Shown: in pieces, positions 8,627 through 17,195 of the stretch
Layout: each line of letters opens with the position of its first letter
Position numbering within the stretch: the first letter of the stretch is position 1
Source: Marinicella sp.
Lineage (GTDB): Bacteria > Pseudomonadota > Gammaproteobacteria > Xanthomonadales > Marinicellaceae
DNA: 64,000 nt
Assembly: GCA_028284365.1 (NCBI GenBank)
Contig: JANQRW010000042.1
Coordinates: forward strand, 1 to 64,000
Direction of reading: 5' to 3'
Translations under genes and position numbers: made by a program
Notes under the pieces: model-generated
The model's database searches: none
The model's input: only the letters and a program-made list of their open reading frames with translations
What the model was told of the DNA's origin: nothing

Positions 8627-10483
8627 TCATATCAAAATAACTTCATTATCTGTAAACCAAGACTCTAGTGCGTATTTTCGTACTGCCTGTGGATTTTTGG
8701 TGTATGCAACAATGGCTAAACTTTTTTCTGCACGACTACAAATAACATAGAATAGTCGTCGTGTTCTGAGCGGGGTAGAATCTTTGCCATCTTTTTGATT
8801 TTTTAAATCTGTCGGACTTAGTGGTTCTGCCCCTAATAATTTTTCATATTTAAACAAAAAGCCTCCTGCACTTTCATCATCTAAAATCGCCATTACCCTG
8901 TCAAACTCTAAACCCTTTACACCTTGGTGAGTTCCGAAGCCCGATTCTTGAATAACATAGTCTGAATATGCTTCAATCTGAGTTATCGTGGCTCGCATTG
9001 CTTTTACCCATGCGACCAACTCATCCGGTTTCGTTTCCTCTTCTTCGTCTGATGAAATAGTGGCTTGGATAGCAAGCTGTAGCATCTCTGGTAACTCCAA
9101 CAAGTTATAATCAGAAATCAATAATAATAGCTCCCTAATTGTTAAGTCTTTTTCTGAAAGTTGAGCTTTAACCTTCTCTATATTTTTATCCGCCTCACCT
9201 AAAAAAGATATGGGGTTTTCAGAGGTTTCTAATTTATTTAAAAAATTATTTCCATTCTTAACAATTCTGGCAATTTCAAAAGCGTCGTTAGTATTGATTG
9301 CTTGAACCAAAGGTATAATTTGATTAAGAATGAAACTGATTTCAGAACTTGTTCCATCTAAAACTGAATCTCGTAACTTTTGATTTCTAGCAAGAGGCAA
9401 AAAGAATGAATCAAAATTTCCTCTTTCGGCAGCCATAGCATGCTCAAGAATTAAATTTTTCACCCCATTTGTTTCAATCCATTCTTCATCTCTGGTAATC
9501 TTGGACATTTCTAACCGAACAGCATCTTCCACAGTTTTTTTATCAGCAACATCAGACCTGACTATAAAAAGCCTTACTGCACCAATTGAAGCATTTTCTC
9601 TAGGCTTTTGCTCAATCCCATCTACTTCTTTTCTTATAGCGTTGACCAGGTTAATAATTCTCTTTGGACTTCTATAGTTAATGTACTTAGCAGGTTTTTT
9701 CCAATCAGGCGGTGTTTTATCAAGGTCTTCCTTTCCTCCACCATAAATACGTTGCATCATGTCACCGAATAAACCAAGTGCAAACTTTGATTTATTTGCT
9801 TGCTGCACTTTAATCAAGGCCGTAATAAAATCTTTATTCGTATCTTGGCTTTCATCAATTAACAATAAGGGAAATCTATTTATGAGTAAGGATTGCATTA
9901 GAGATTGTTCGGAAATAAATTGTGCTGCCATTGCAATCACCTCAGGGTGATTTAGAGCATCTCTCTCAGGCCTACCCCCAGCTGGGCTATAGCTAAACTC
10001 TACGATCGAGTCGATTTTTTCTAATCTTTTTTCTTTACTATCTAGGCTTCTAATATTTCTTTGTGCAGTAATTCCATTTATATCCTTAGCCTTACTAATT
10101 TTTAACTTTAAATCCTGTATTTGCTCTAACAAACGTACTTTTAAAAAATTCCTAATATCCTCATTGAATGGTTTTATAAGTTCCCAAGCAAAACTGTGAA
10201 TTGTCGAGACACTGAAGGCAGGATCGTAATTCAACCTGTGTTTTATTTCATCACAAGCTGCGTTTGTATATGTTATTACTGCAACTTTACCACCTGTGTA
10301 AGTGTACTTTTGAATGTCACTCTTCTTGATAAGTTCTAGCACGTTTACTAAAGTGCGTGTTTTTCCAGACCCTGCTCCAGCAAATAACAAAAAACTTGAA
10401 GGTACATCAGAACTTAAATAATGGTAAATTTCTTTATCTACATCATCAAAATGCTCAGGAAAATTGGGGGTTAATTTACTCAT
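8627..10483 (-). CDS. gajB: UvrD/PcrA-like superfamily 1 helicase, Gabija GajB-like
   Basis: FAGAGSGKTRTLVNVL (Walker A), LLIDESQDTN (motif II), GTHQGVKGLEFDRVMAI and RTRRLFYVICSRA; probable start overlaps the gajA stop by 8 nt (ATGAGTAA). Confidence 0.75.
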   Translation of the reverse strand: MSKLTPNFPEHFDDVDKEIYHYLSSDVPSSFLLFAGAGSGKTRTLVNVLELIKKSDIQKYTYTGGKVAVITYTNAACDEIKHRLNYDPAFSVSTIHSFAWELIKPFNEDIRNFLKVRLLEQIQDLKLKISKAKDINGITAQRNIRSLDSKEKRLEKIDSIVEFSYSPAGGRPERDALNHPEVIAMAAQFISEQSLMQSLLINRFPLLLIDESQDTNKDFITALIKVQQANKSKFALGLFGDMMQRIYGGGKEDLDKTPPDWKKPAKYINYRSPKRIINLVNAIRKEVDGIEQKPRENASIGAVRLFIVRSDVADKKTVEDAVRLEMSKITRDEEWIETNGVKNLILEHAMAAERGNFDSFFLPLARNQKLRDSVLDGTSSEISFILNQIIPLVQAINTNDAFEIARIVKNGNNFLNKLETSENPISFLGEADKNIEKVKAQLSEKDLTIRELLLLISDYNLLELPEMLQLAIQATISSDEEEETKPDELVAWVKAMRATITQIEAYSDYVIQESGFGTHQGVKGLEFDRVMAILDDESAGGFLFKYEKLLGAEPLSPTDLKNQKDGKDSTPLRTRRLFYVICSRAEKSLAIVAYTKNPQAVRKYALESWFTDNEVILI

Positions 10484-12797
10484 CTGTATCCACCTTGTCT
10501 TCCTCTTGAGTGAGCAGGTAATCAACGGATGCTTTTTTCAATTCAACTTGCAACCAATCTAACCCCTCCTTGATATAAATCGGTATTTGTAAGTCTTTGG
10601 GTTCAATATCGAATATGACATCTAGAGCCATTTTTGCTTTGTATTTATTATCTAGAGCATCAAACATAGCCTGAGTAGCTTCTTCTAAAGTCTTTTCTTC
10701 ACAAGCAGCTTTCATTTTTTTCAGCATTGCTATTGGTTTGACTAGTTTCTTAACTAAAGCAATATTCGTTAGTACCAAAGCATCTTCAAATGTGTATGGA
10801 ATAGCTTGCTCAATTTGATCCTCTTTAAATTCAACATCTATTTCATTTTGATATGCCACACGAGCATTTGCTTTCACTTTTTTGTCTGGCTTAGCCCTTA
10901 GTACCTCATCCAACGAAGAAATGTTTAAATCAAACCATTTGTCTAAAGTAGAGTTGTCAGAACATTGATTTACTCCTTTTTTAGGCTTTACAGAACCAAT
11001 ACCGATTGTTTCTTCTTGATTTTTGATTACACTTTTTTCTCCTTTGGAATCGAGGTCAGTTATTACGAGAGTTGGCAGCCCTAATGCATCTATTAAAGGC
11101 TTTACCCTTTGAGCATGTGCACCCCCAATTTCTAAGATAGATATATAGCTTCTATTTAAACCTTCTGGCGTGTCATAATTGTTGCGAATGAAGTGTGGTA
11201 GCAGCATTCTTTCGGCAGCACCTTCGACAATGATTATTCCATTTGCAAAAAACAAGTCACAATGTGTGGTTTTAATGTATCTGGTAACAAACTTTTTGGT
11301 ATCTTCTAAATCATCTCCCCCTTTTTTATCTTCTTTAAAAATATCTGAAAGTCCAATCACCTCAGCACAAGCGACTTCTGACATACTAGTAGATGCAATT
11401 CGCTTAAAATATCGCAATTTATCAAAACCTACCTCATTCGCAATGTAGCTTGAATGGCTACTAACTAATACTTGTGTACTGAGTCGGGCAGGAACATCTT
11501 TTCTTAAAACCTCAAATGCTTTTCGGATAAAAACTTGTTGTACTTGAGCATGTAAATGAGCTTCGGGTTCTTCTATCAAAACGATATGTAATGGCTCTAT
11601 TGGTGAGTCGCTCGCAGCAGGCTTATTTTTTGCTTTACCTGTTCGCATCCATCTATCCCTAAAACTAATTAACTTAAAAATCATAAAAATCAGATTTTTA
11701 TAACCTAAGCCGTTGTAACTTTCAGGGAGGGCTAACTCTTTTGATTTATTTTTATTCGGTTTTTTTACATCAAAAATTACTGTTGTATTGTGAGCCAAAT
11801 TTTGAACAGGATCAGCATTACTAGAAAGTATGATTTCAGGATCGTTGAACCCTGGATAGCCAAGTCCTCTCAATTCATTCAAAGCACCATCAAAAGCATC
11901 GTTTAGTTTCTCATCAAAAGATTTTTGAGCTTTGTCGATGGCTGTTAATGCTTCAACATCTTCTTGCTCAGGGTGATCAGTGGGGTTTAAGTGACGAACA
12001 TAGTATTGATGCAACTGTGAAGATAAACTTACACTGGTAGCTCCTGTCATCGAATAAGGATCAGAAAACCCCCTCTGGGCATCAATAATGTCTACTTTAA
12101 ACATGTCCTTGAAAGGATAACTTTTCAGTGGTTGCAACTCTGGTCTTAAAGCTTGCGGCTTATGGTTGTCTCTAGCTATATCAGGATCGAGCAAGTACGC
12201 TTTGATTTCAAAGTATGAACTGAGTTTAGTATCAAGAAACTCTCTGATATTTCTCGGCCAAAGTTGTATTTTTATACTTTTTTCTTTACCTTCATTAGAA
12301 CCTTCAACAGCATTTTTGGCGGAGTTTAAAGCGGCTAAAAAGTCAGACATTAAATTTTCTAATGACTTAGGCTGATATATTAACCTCACACCTAACAACC
12401 CTCCCTTCCATTTTAGAGTTGGTATTAAGTGACTAACATAATGAATTTCCTCCACTTTCACATTCAACCATATGTCAAGAGACGGGCAGAACTCTTGCCA
12501 CTCAGTAAGTGAATCACCAATAATTTCTTCAGGAGAAAAATTCCAGCTTGCTCCAAACTTGTTCAAAGTAGACCAATTCGACAACGTAAAATCTGTTGTG
12601 CAAAGCTTTCTACGTCCAGTATTTTCATCATTCTTTTGATGCTGTGAAGCTTGGCCTAAAAAAATAATTAACGCGTCAATTGCTGATGTCTTTCCACTAT
12701 TGTTTGCTCCTACAAAAATGGTTTCATTCTCAGCTAAATAAATTCGGGTAGATTTTAATTTTCGGTAATTTTGAATATCAATAAATTCAATTTGCAT
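10476..12797 (-). CDS. gajA: OLD-family ATPase/TOPRIM endonuclease, Gabija GajA-like
   Basis: FVGANNSGKTSAIDALIIF (Walker A), IVLIEEPEAHLHAQVQ (Walker B), TOPRIM IIIVEGAAERMLLP and LVITDLDSKGE; coupled to a UvrD-like gene. Confidence 0.78.
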   Translation of the reverse strand: MQIEFIDIQNYRKLKSTRIYLAENETIFVGANNSGKTSAIDALIIFLGQASQHQKNDENTGRRKLCTTDFTLSNWSTLNKFGASWNFSPEEIIGDSLTEWQEFCPSLDIWLNVKVEEIHYVSHLIPTLKWKGGLLGVRLIYQPKSLENLMSDFLAALNSAKNAVEGSNEGKEKSIKIQLWPRNIREFLDTKLSSYFEIKAYLLDPDIARDNHKPQALRPELQPLKSYPFKDMFKVDIIDAQRGFSDPYSMTGATSVSLSSQLHQYYVRHLNPTDHPEQEDVEALTAIDKAQKSFDEKLNDAFDGALNELRGLGYPGFNDPEIILSSNADPVQNLAHNTTVIFDVKKPNKNKSKELALPESYNGLGYKNLIFMIFKLISFRDRWMRTGKAKNKPAASDSPIEPLHIVLIEEPEAHLHAQVQQVFIRKAFEVLRKDVPARLSTQVLVSSHSSYIANEVGFDKLRYFKRIASTSMSEVACAEVIGLSDIFKEDKKGGDDLEDTKKFVTRYIKTTHCDLFFANGIIIVEGAAERMLLPHFIRNNYDTPEGLNRSYISILEIGGAHAQRVKPLIDALGLPTLVITDLDSKGEKSVIKNQEETIGIGSVKPKKGVNQCSDNSTLDKWFDLNISSLDEVLRAKPDKKVKANARVAYQNEIDVEFKEDQIEQAIPYTFEDALVLTNIALVKKLVKPIAMLKKMKAACEEKTLEEATQAMFDALDNKYKAKMALDVIFDIEPKDLQIPIYIKEGLDWLQVELKKASVDYLLTQEEDKVDTDE

Positions 12798-12986
12798 AAT
12801 GAATTCCCTCTAGCTGTTTATCTCAGACAAGACCCTTGTCGTGTAATGCTGTAAATTAGTTGTGTATATAAGTATATATTGAAACTATTATACTTCCTAT
12901 GAGACTTTAGAAATTTAACCCTGAATTCTCATTTTTTGAGAATGAGTCGTTCAACAATCAGATGAATAATCTAAATTGAAATCGTT

Positions 12987-13850
12987 ATGGGTAAGAAAAA
13001 AAAAGTAAAAGATGAACCTGCCATAGAAAACAAATTAAGAATCTATGTAAGAAAATTTATAAAATTCAATGAGCACCTATGTAAAAAGCTAAACAGAAGT
13101 CAGAAACTCTTTTATGTAGGTATTTGGGCTATGCTTTTTACTTTCTTTGCAAATTTTGTCGCACCAATTGAGTTTGTGCGTGTCTGGCTGGTGATAACAT
13201 TTTTTGTTTTCATTTGTGGAATCATTTCTGATTTATTATTCATATATGACAAGCTCTGGAAGACACATTTGGGAAAAGGAGTAATTCTAATTATTTATGC
13301 ATTTACTTTGAATTTTGCATATGCTTTTTCTTCTGTAATTGTTAATGATGTTGTTATGTTTCAATCGTTATCGTTAACTTACACCGTAAATTTTGTAGCG
13401 ATACTCTTGATACCGTTGATAGCAATATTATTGAGTTTTGTAGTTTTTGGGGTATTTATTATCATTTCACAATTGTATGCAGTTATCGCCATAACAATTT
13501 CTGATATGAAACCAATAGAGTGCTTAAAAGGACTTGTTCCAGATAAGGTTGAAAACTATTTCAAAACAACCCTTGTGCTCAGAATTCTTATTTACTCTTC
13601 TGCTTTTGGAGCTATCAGTGCAATTGCAAAAAGCAGTATGCCCAAATATGAAGAATTCATTTATAGTGCTACCAAATCATTCATCTATCATTTAGAGGCT
13701 ATTCAGCATTCTCGATGCAGCTTGGAGCCTGGAGAAAAGTCTATAATTGTAAGTGACGAAGAAATCGTTGTTGTTAGTAAAACAAAAGGCAAGTATTCAT
13801 TTAAGCCTCAATTGTGCAAGCCAAAATTGCTTGGCATGAAAGAAAAATAG
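12987..13850 (+). CDS. multi-pass membrane protein of unknown function
   Basis: Four to six hydrophobic segments; divergent from gajA. Confidence 0.55.
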   Translation: MGKKKKVKDEPAIENKLRIYVRKFIKFNEHLCKKLNRSQKLFYVGIWAMLFTFFANFVAPIEFVRVWLVITFFVFICGIISDLLFIYDKLWKTHLGKGVILIIYAFTLNFAYAFSSVIVNDVVMFQSLSLTYTVNFVAILLIPLIAILLSFVVFGVFIIISQLYAVIAITISDMKPIECLKGLVPDKVENYFKTTLVLRILIYSSAFGAISAIAKSSMPKYEEFIYSATKSFIYHLEAIQHSRCSLEPGEKSIIVSDEEIVVVSKTKGKYSFKPQLCKPKLLGMKEK

Positions 13851-13952
13851 GTCTCTGCGTCTAATCAATTAATTTCATTCAGATACTCATTTAATCCTTT
13901 GAGCCTGAGAAGGCTACTGATAAATTAATCCAAATTCAAATGAGCAAAAATT

Positions 13953-15188
13953 ATGAAACAAAAAACGCTTTTTACAAAACTTGATTGGTCAAGTGTAGAA
14001 AAAAATCAAAAAAGAGCAATGCTTGAAGAAATCTCTACTCTGGACAAAGGCCGTATTTTAGGGGCTTCAATTACTGACTTGTGTGAATACTTCTTCACAA
14101 AATACAAAATTAATACACCTGTTTTGATGGAGGACGAGATTGTTGCCGATCAATATGAAGTAAACATTGATGTTCGCCACGATCTAACAAGAAGTGTCAG
14201 GGACAGAAGTAGGCCGTGCTATGTAAGTGGAACACGTATCGAAGTTATTGTCCCAATTGAAGGAGAGGCTGATGTTTTTAAGATTCATCCAACAACTTAT
14301 GGGACAAGTTATCCATTTGGCGTTATTAAAAACCAGAATTTAGTAATTTCTGTAGAAGGGATAGATTTGAATCCAGATAAGGTGCGTTTTCAAATCGACC
14401 AAAATCTTTCTGATATAAAAAAGTATTTAGGGTATGTCAGTGGTGATATTGGAAATTTAAACGATCAACTTTATGAGCTTGCTGAGCACCACATCAATAA
14501 AAGAAAAGACAAAGTATTGGCTGACCACAACCTTGTGGCTTCGTTGGGGTTTCCTTTGAAGCAAAGGAAAGACAACTCAAGAACTTACCAAACATCAAAG
14601 GTGGTGCGTAAGATAAAGCCTAAACTGCCTCCTGCATCTACCAAACCATATACACCAGAGCCAGAAATCTCTATGGATGACTATGAGCATATATTGGGTG
14701 TAATGGAAAATATGATTGATGTAATGGAAAGAAGCCCATCCGCATTTGCAACAATGAATGAAGAAGACATTCGTACACACTTTCTTGTTCAGCTTAATGG
14801 CCATTATGAAGGAAAAGCCACTGGTGAAACATTTAATTACAAAGGTAAAACAGACATTCTAATACCTGTTAATGGCAGAAATGTTTTCATTGCTGAGTGC
14901 AAGTTTTGGTCAGGCTCAAAAGGTTTTTTGAAATCTATTGATCAATTGCTCAGTTATAATTGTTGGAGGGATAGTAAAACAGCTCTGATTATATTTAACA
15001 GAAGAAAAAACTTATCTTCTGTTTTAAGCTCAATACAAAAAAATATCGAAAAACATGAGAATTACAAAAAAGAAATTGATCAAGAAAGTGAGACAAATTT
15101 CAGATACATATTCTCAAATAATGACGACATTGACAGAGAAATCATGCTAACGGTAATGGTATTTGATGTACCAAGTGAGCAAGTATAG
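13953..15188 (+). CDS. protein with a C-terminal PD-(D/E)xK nuclease-like domain
   Basis: KGKTDILIPVNGRNVFIAECKFWSG (D...ExK), then IDQLLSYNCWRDSKTALIIF. Confidence 0.65.
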   Translation: MKQKTLFTKLDWSSVEKNQKRAMLEEISTLDKGRILGASITDLCEYFFTKYKINTPVLMEDEIVADQYEVNIDVRHDLTRSVRDRSRPCYVSGTRIEVIVPIEGEADVFKIHPTTYGTSYPFGVIKNQNLVISVEGIDLNPDKVRFQIDQNLSDIKKYLGYVSGDIGNLNDQLYELAEHHINKRKDKVLADHNLVASLGFPLKQRKDNSRTYQTSKVVRKIKPKLPPASTKPYTPEPEISMDDYEHILGVMENMIDVMERSPSAFATMNEEDIRTHFLVQLNGHYEGKATGETFNYKGKTDILIPVNGRNVFIAECKFWSGSKGFLKSIDQLLSYNCWRDSKTALIIFNRRKNLSSVLSSIQKNIEKHENYKKEIDQESETNFRYIFSNNDDIDREIMLTVMVFDVPSEQV

Positions 15189-15189
15189 G

Positions 15190-15650
15190 ATTTCGAAGGA
15201 TGTTGTCCTTTGATTGATGGGTGCAGGGAAAACAAGCTATCCTTGCGAGAGATAAAACGTAGATACGTTTTGAGCGATTAATCGACGATACGATTATGGT
15301 GCAGAAGTTATGCTGGGGATTGAAAATCCTCATCTGTCACTGATTGTCAAAGGCTGGGCAGAGCGATAGGCTCTCGTTTCAGTGGCAGTTAATTCATCGG
15401 TTGCTTGGCACAGTGATGAATGGCATAACGGATGCGCCATAGGCATGGGGGATACAACGGGGGTACGCAGTAAACCCCCTTGTCAAGATTGTGTGGTGAG
15501 CACGAAGTGGTACTACCACACACATCTTGCGGTCGTCACTATTTCATTTGAATCGGTAGTACCAAGCTAAAAATGGTAATACCTTTCTTCAACCATTGTT
15601 TATGATCTGACGTTGCTCGCTCCTATACTTGATCATAACTATGTATAGGG
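15190..15650. ncRNA. structure-rich non-coding segment, unidentified RNA candidate
   Basis: Many exact or near-exact inverted repeats (see findings) in a 500-nt gap without a convincing ORF; strand undetermined. Confidence 0.45.
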
Positions 15651-15746
15651 ATGTTTCGGTTGTTATACACTTTAAATTTATTGCCATGCCGTAATTTCTT
15701 ACTTAACTGACGTGCCATTATCAAACCCTCAAATACAATCGTATTT

Positions 15747-16235
15747 TCAACTCTCCTCAATCAGCTTGTTGGCTCTAAAGTATTTGATACAAATTGGAAT
15801 CACAAAGAAAGTAGCCATAACAATAAAGACTGAACCAACCGCAATTGCTATCCATGAAAATAACGGCAAACCAACAAACTTAAGCCCCCATAATAATGGT
15901 TGTGATCCGAGATAAATAATCACTAAGCCAGCTATGAATGCCAAAATTATTTTAAAACTACTGATTTTATAGGTGATATTGGTATCAAGGTTTTTTATTG
16001 CAAATCCTTTAAATGTTCCATTTTTCAAATGACCAGCAACTGCTACTTGTTCACCATTGTTGATATTGACAGCTTGATCTAGTTTGACGTGAACGGGTTT
16101 ATTATCAACCCTAAAATGGATGTCTTGTACGGACTTTACATTGGTGTTTGAAACAAAACGATTACCAGTGGTTGTTGCTCCAGTAATATTCGTTTCTTGA
16201 GAAATGTTTGATATTGAGCCTTGGATTATTTCCAT
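15747..16235 (-). CDS. small membrane protein with N-terminal soluble, possibly OB-like domain
   Basis: MEIIQGSISNISQETNITGATTTGNRF...; RBS GGAGG upstream of ATG at 16235; two or three C-terminal TM helices. Start chosen inside the longer track ORF 15747-16436. Confidence 0.6.
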   Translation of the reverse strand: MEIIQGSISNISQETNITGATTTGNRFVSNTNVKSVQDIHFRVDNKPVHVKLDQAVNINNGEQVAVAGHLKNGTFKGFAIKNLDTNITYKISSFKIILAFIAGLVIIYLGSQPLLWGLKFVGLPLFSWIAIAVGSVFIVMATFFVIPICIKYFRANKLIEES

Positions 16236-16278
16236 TATACGCCTCCAAAAATTTTTAGAAAAAATTGGTGTCAGGAGG

Positions 16279-16420
16279 TTCGTAAGTTCAGAAACCCGAA
16301 CCCGGGCGTATTTATGCCTAGGCACTATTGTATTCCGCCCGCCTCCCGACATAGAAGGCAGACGTGCAAAGATGTGATGCGTTAAACGCACGTCTTGTTT
16401 TAGGTTTCTGGGGTTACGAA
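16279..16420 (-). ncRNA. C4 antisense RNA-like structured leader
   Basis: TTCGTAA/TTACGAA (16279-16285 with 16414-16420) and CAGAAACC/GGTTTCTG (16289-16296 with 16403-16410) enclose GGGCG/CGCCC (16304-16308 with 16336-16340) and AGACGTGC/GCACGTCT (16360-16367 with 16388-16395); lies upstream of the 16235 gene. Confidence 0.55.
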
Positions 16421-16453
16421 GCCCCGACGCTAACAAACTGATTAAATCAGTTA

Positions 16454-16481
16454 TTTTTGGATTCTAACATGAATCCAAAAA
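16454..16481. promoter_or_regulatory. perfect 11-bp inverted repeat around a start codon
   Basis: TTTTTGGATTC-taacat-GAATCCAAAAA; ATG at 16469-16471 sits at the loop/stem junction. Confidence 0.6.
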
Positions 16482-17125
16482 TTAGTTCAAAAACCGCTTT
16501 GATACTTTCTTTTATGTCGTACATTAGAATTTTTGCAACTGGAAAAACTATGAATTTTTTACCAAAACCCCCTACTGATAATCTTTATAAACTAATTGCT
16601 CTGATAGGAACATGGCTCGTCACTATTGGCGTTTTTTATTTAATTGTCATCGCAATACTTGAATATAGGCTGGAGTTAGTCAGCAAAAAGCAAGTAATTC
16701 TATTTTCAGCCCAAGACAAAATCGAATTGATAGATCAAAGGTTGAATTCAATTGAAAAAGGAAACCTAGATGAGTCTATTTTAGCTTGGTCGCCACATAT
16801 AGATGGAAATCAAAAAGAGGTCGATTTTTTAAACTCTCAATTAGAGAAACTTAAAAATCTTGAGAACAAGTTTCTACCCATTGTTCAAAACAATGAACCA
16901 CAAAAATATTCAAATTATTTGTTTAAAACCTATCTCCATGTGTTGTTTTCAATAATACTGTTTTTTGTTGGCGGAACTATGTTTTATGTAGGCTATAGGT
17001 TGTGGTATTCAAGAGTTCAAAAATGTATTGACCAGCAACAACAATATGATTTGAAAATAAAGCGATTAACAGCATTAAAACTATTAAGAGAACTTAAAAA
17101 TGATAAAAAGAGTGGTGCTAAATAG
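16469..17125 (+). CDS. two-TM protein with internal coiled coil, unknown function
   Basis: MNPKISSKTALILSFMSYIRIF...; hydrophobic segments around residues 45-65 and 155-175. Confidence 0.5.
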   Translation: MNPKISSKTALILSFMSYIRIFATGKTMNFLPKPPTDNLYKLIALIGTWLVTIGVFYLIVIAILEYRLELVSKKQVILFSAQDKIELIDQRLNSIEKGNLDESILAWSPHIDGNQKEVDFLNSQLEKLKNLENKFLPIVQNNEPQKYSNYLFKTYLHVLFSIILFFVGGTMFYVGYRLWYSRVQKCIDQQQQYDLKIKRLTALKLLRELKNDKKSGAK

Positions 17126-17136
17126 AGTGTGAAAAT

Positions 17137-17160
17137 GAGTAGCCCTGAAAAGGGCTACTC
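17137..17160. terminator. hairpin between convergent genes
   Basis: GAGTAGCCCT-gaaa-AGGGCTACTC, perfect 10-bp stem with GAAA loop; lacks a strong T-tract. Confidence 0.4.
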
Positions 17161-17195
17161 GATGAAAGTGTTTAGTTTTCTTGGTTTAAAATTTG

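Noticed and set aside
15382-15570. 62-aa ORF in the structured segment
   Set aside because: It runs directly through the strong hairpins and has atypical composition; more likely non-coding.
15190-15650. Retron msr/msd or OMEGA-type guide RNA
   Set aside because: No reverse transcriptase, TnpB, IscB or similar partner is encoded anywhere in the window; kept only as an unidentified structured locus.
16236-16436. N-terminal 67-residue extension of the 15747-16436 ORF
   Set aside because: It lies across the C4-like RNA structure; a good GGAGG RBS precedes the internal ATG at 16235.
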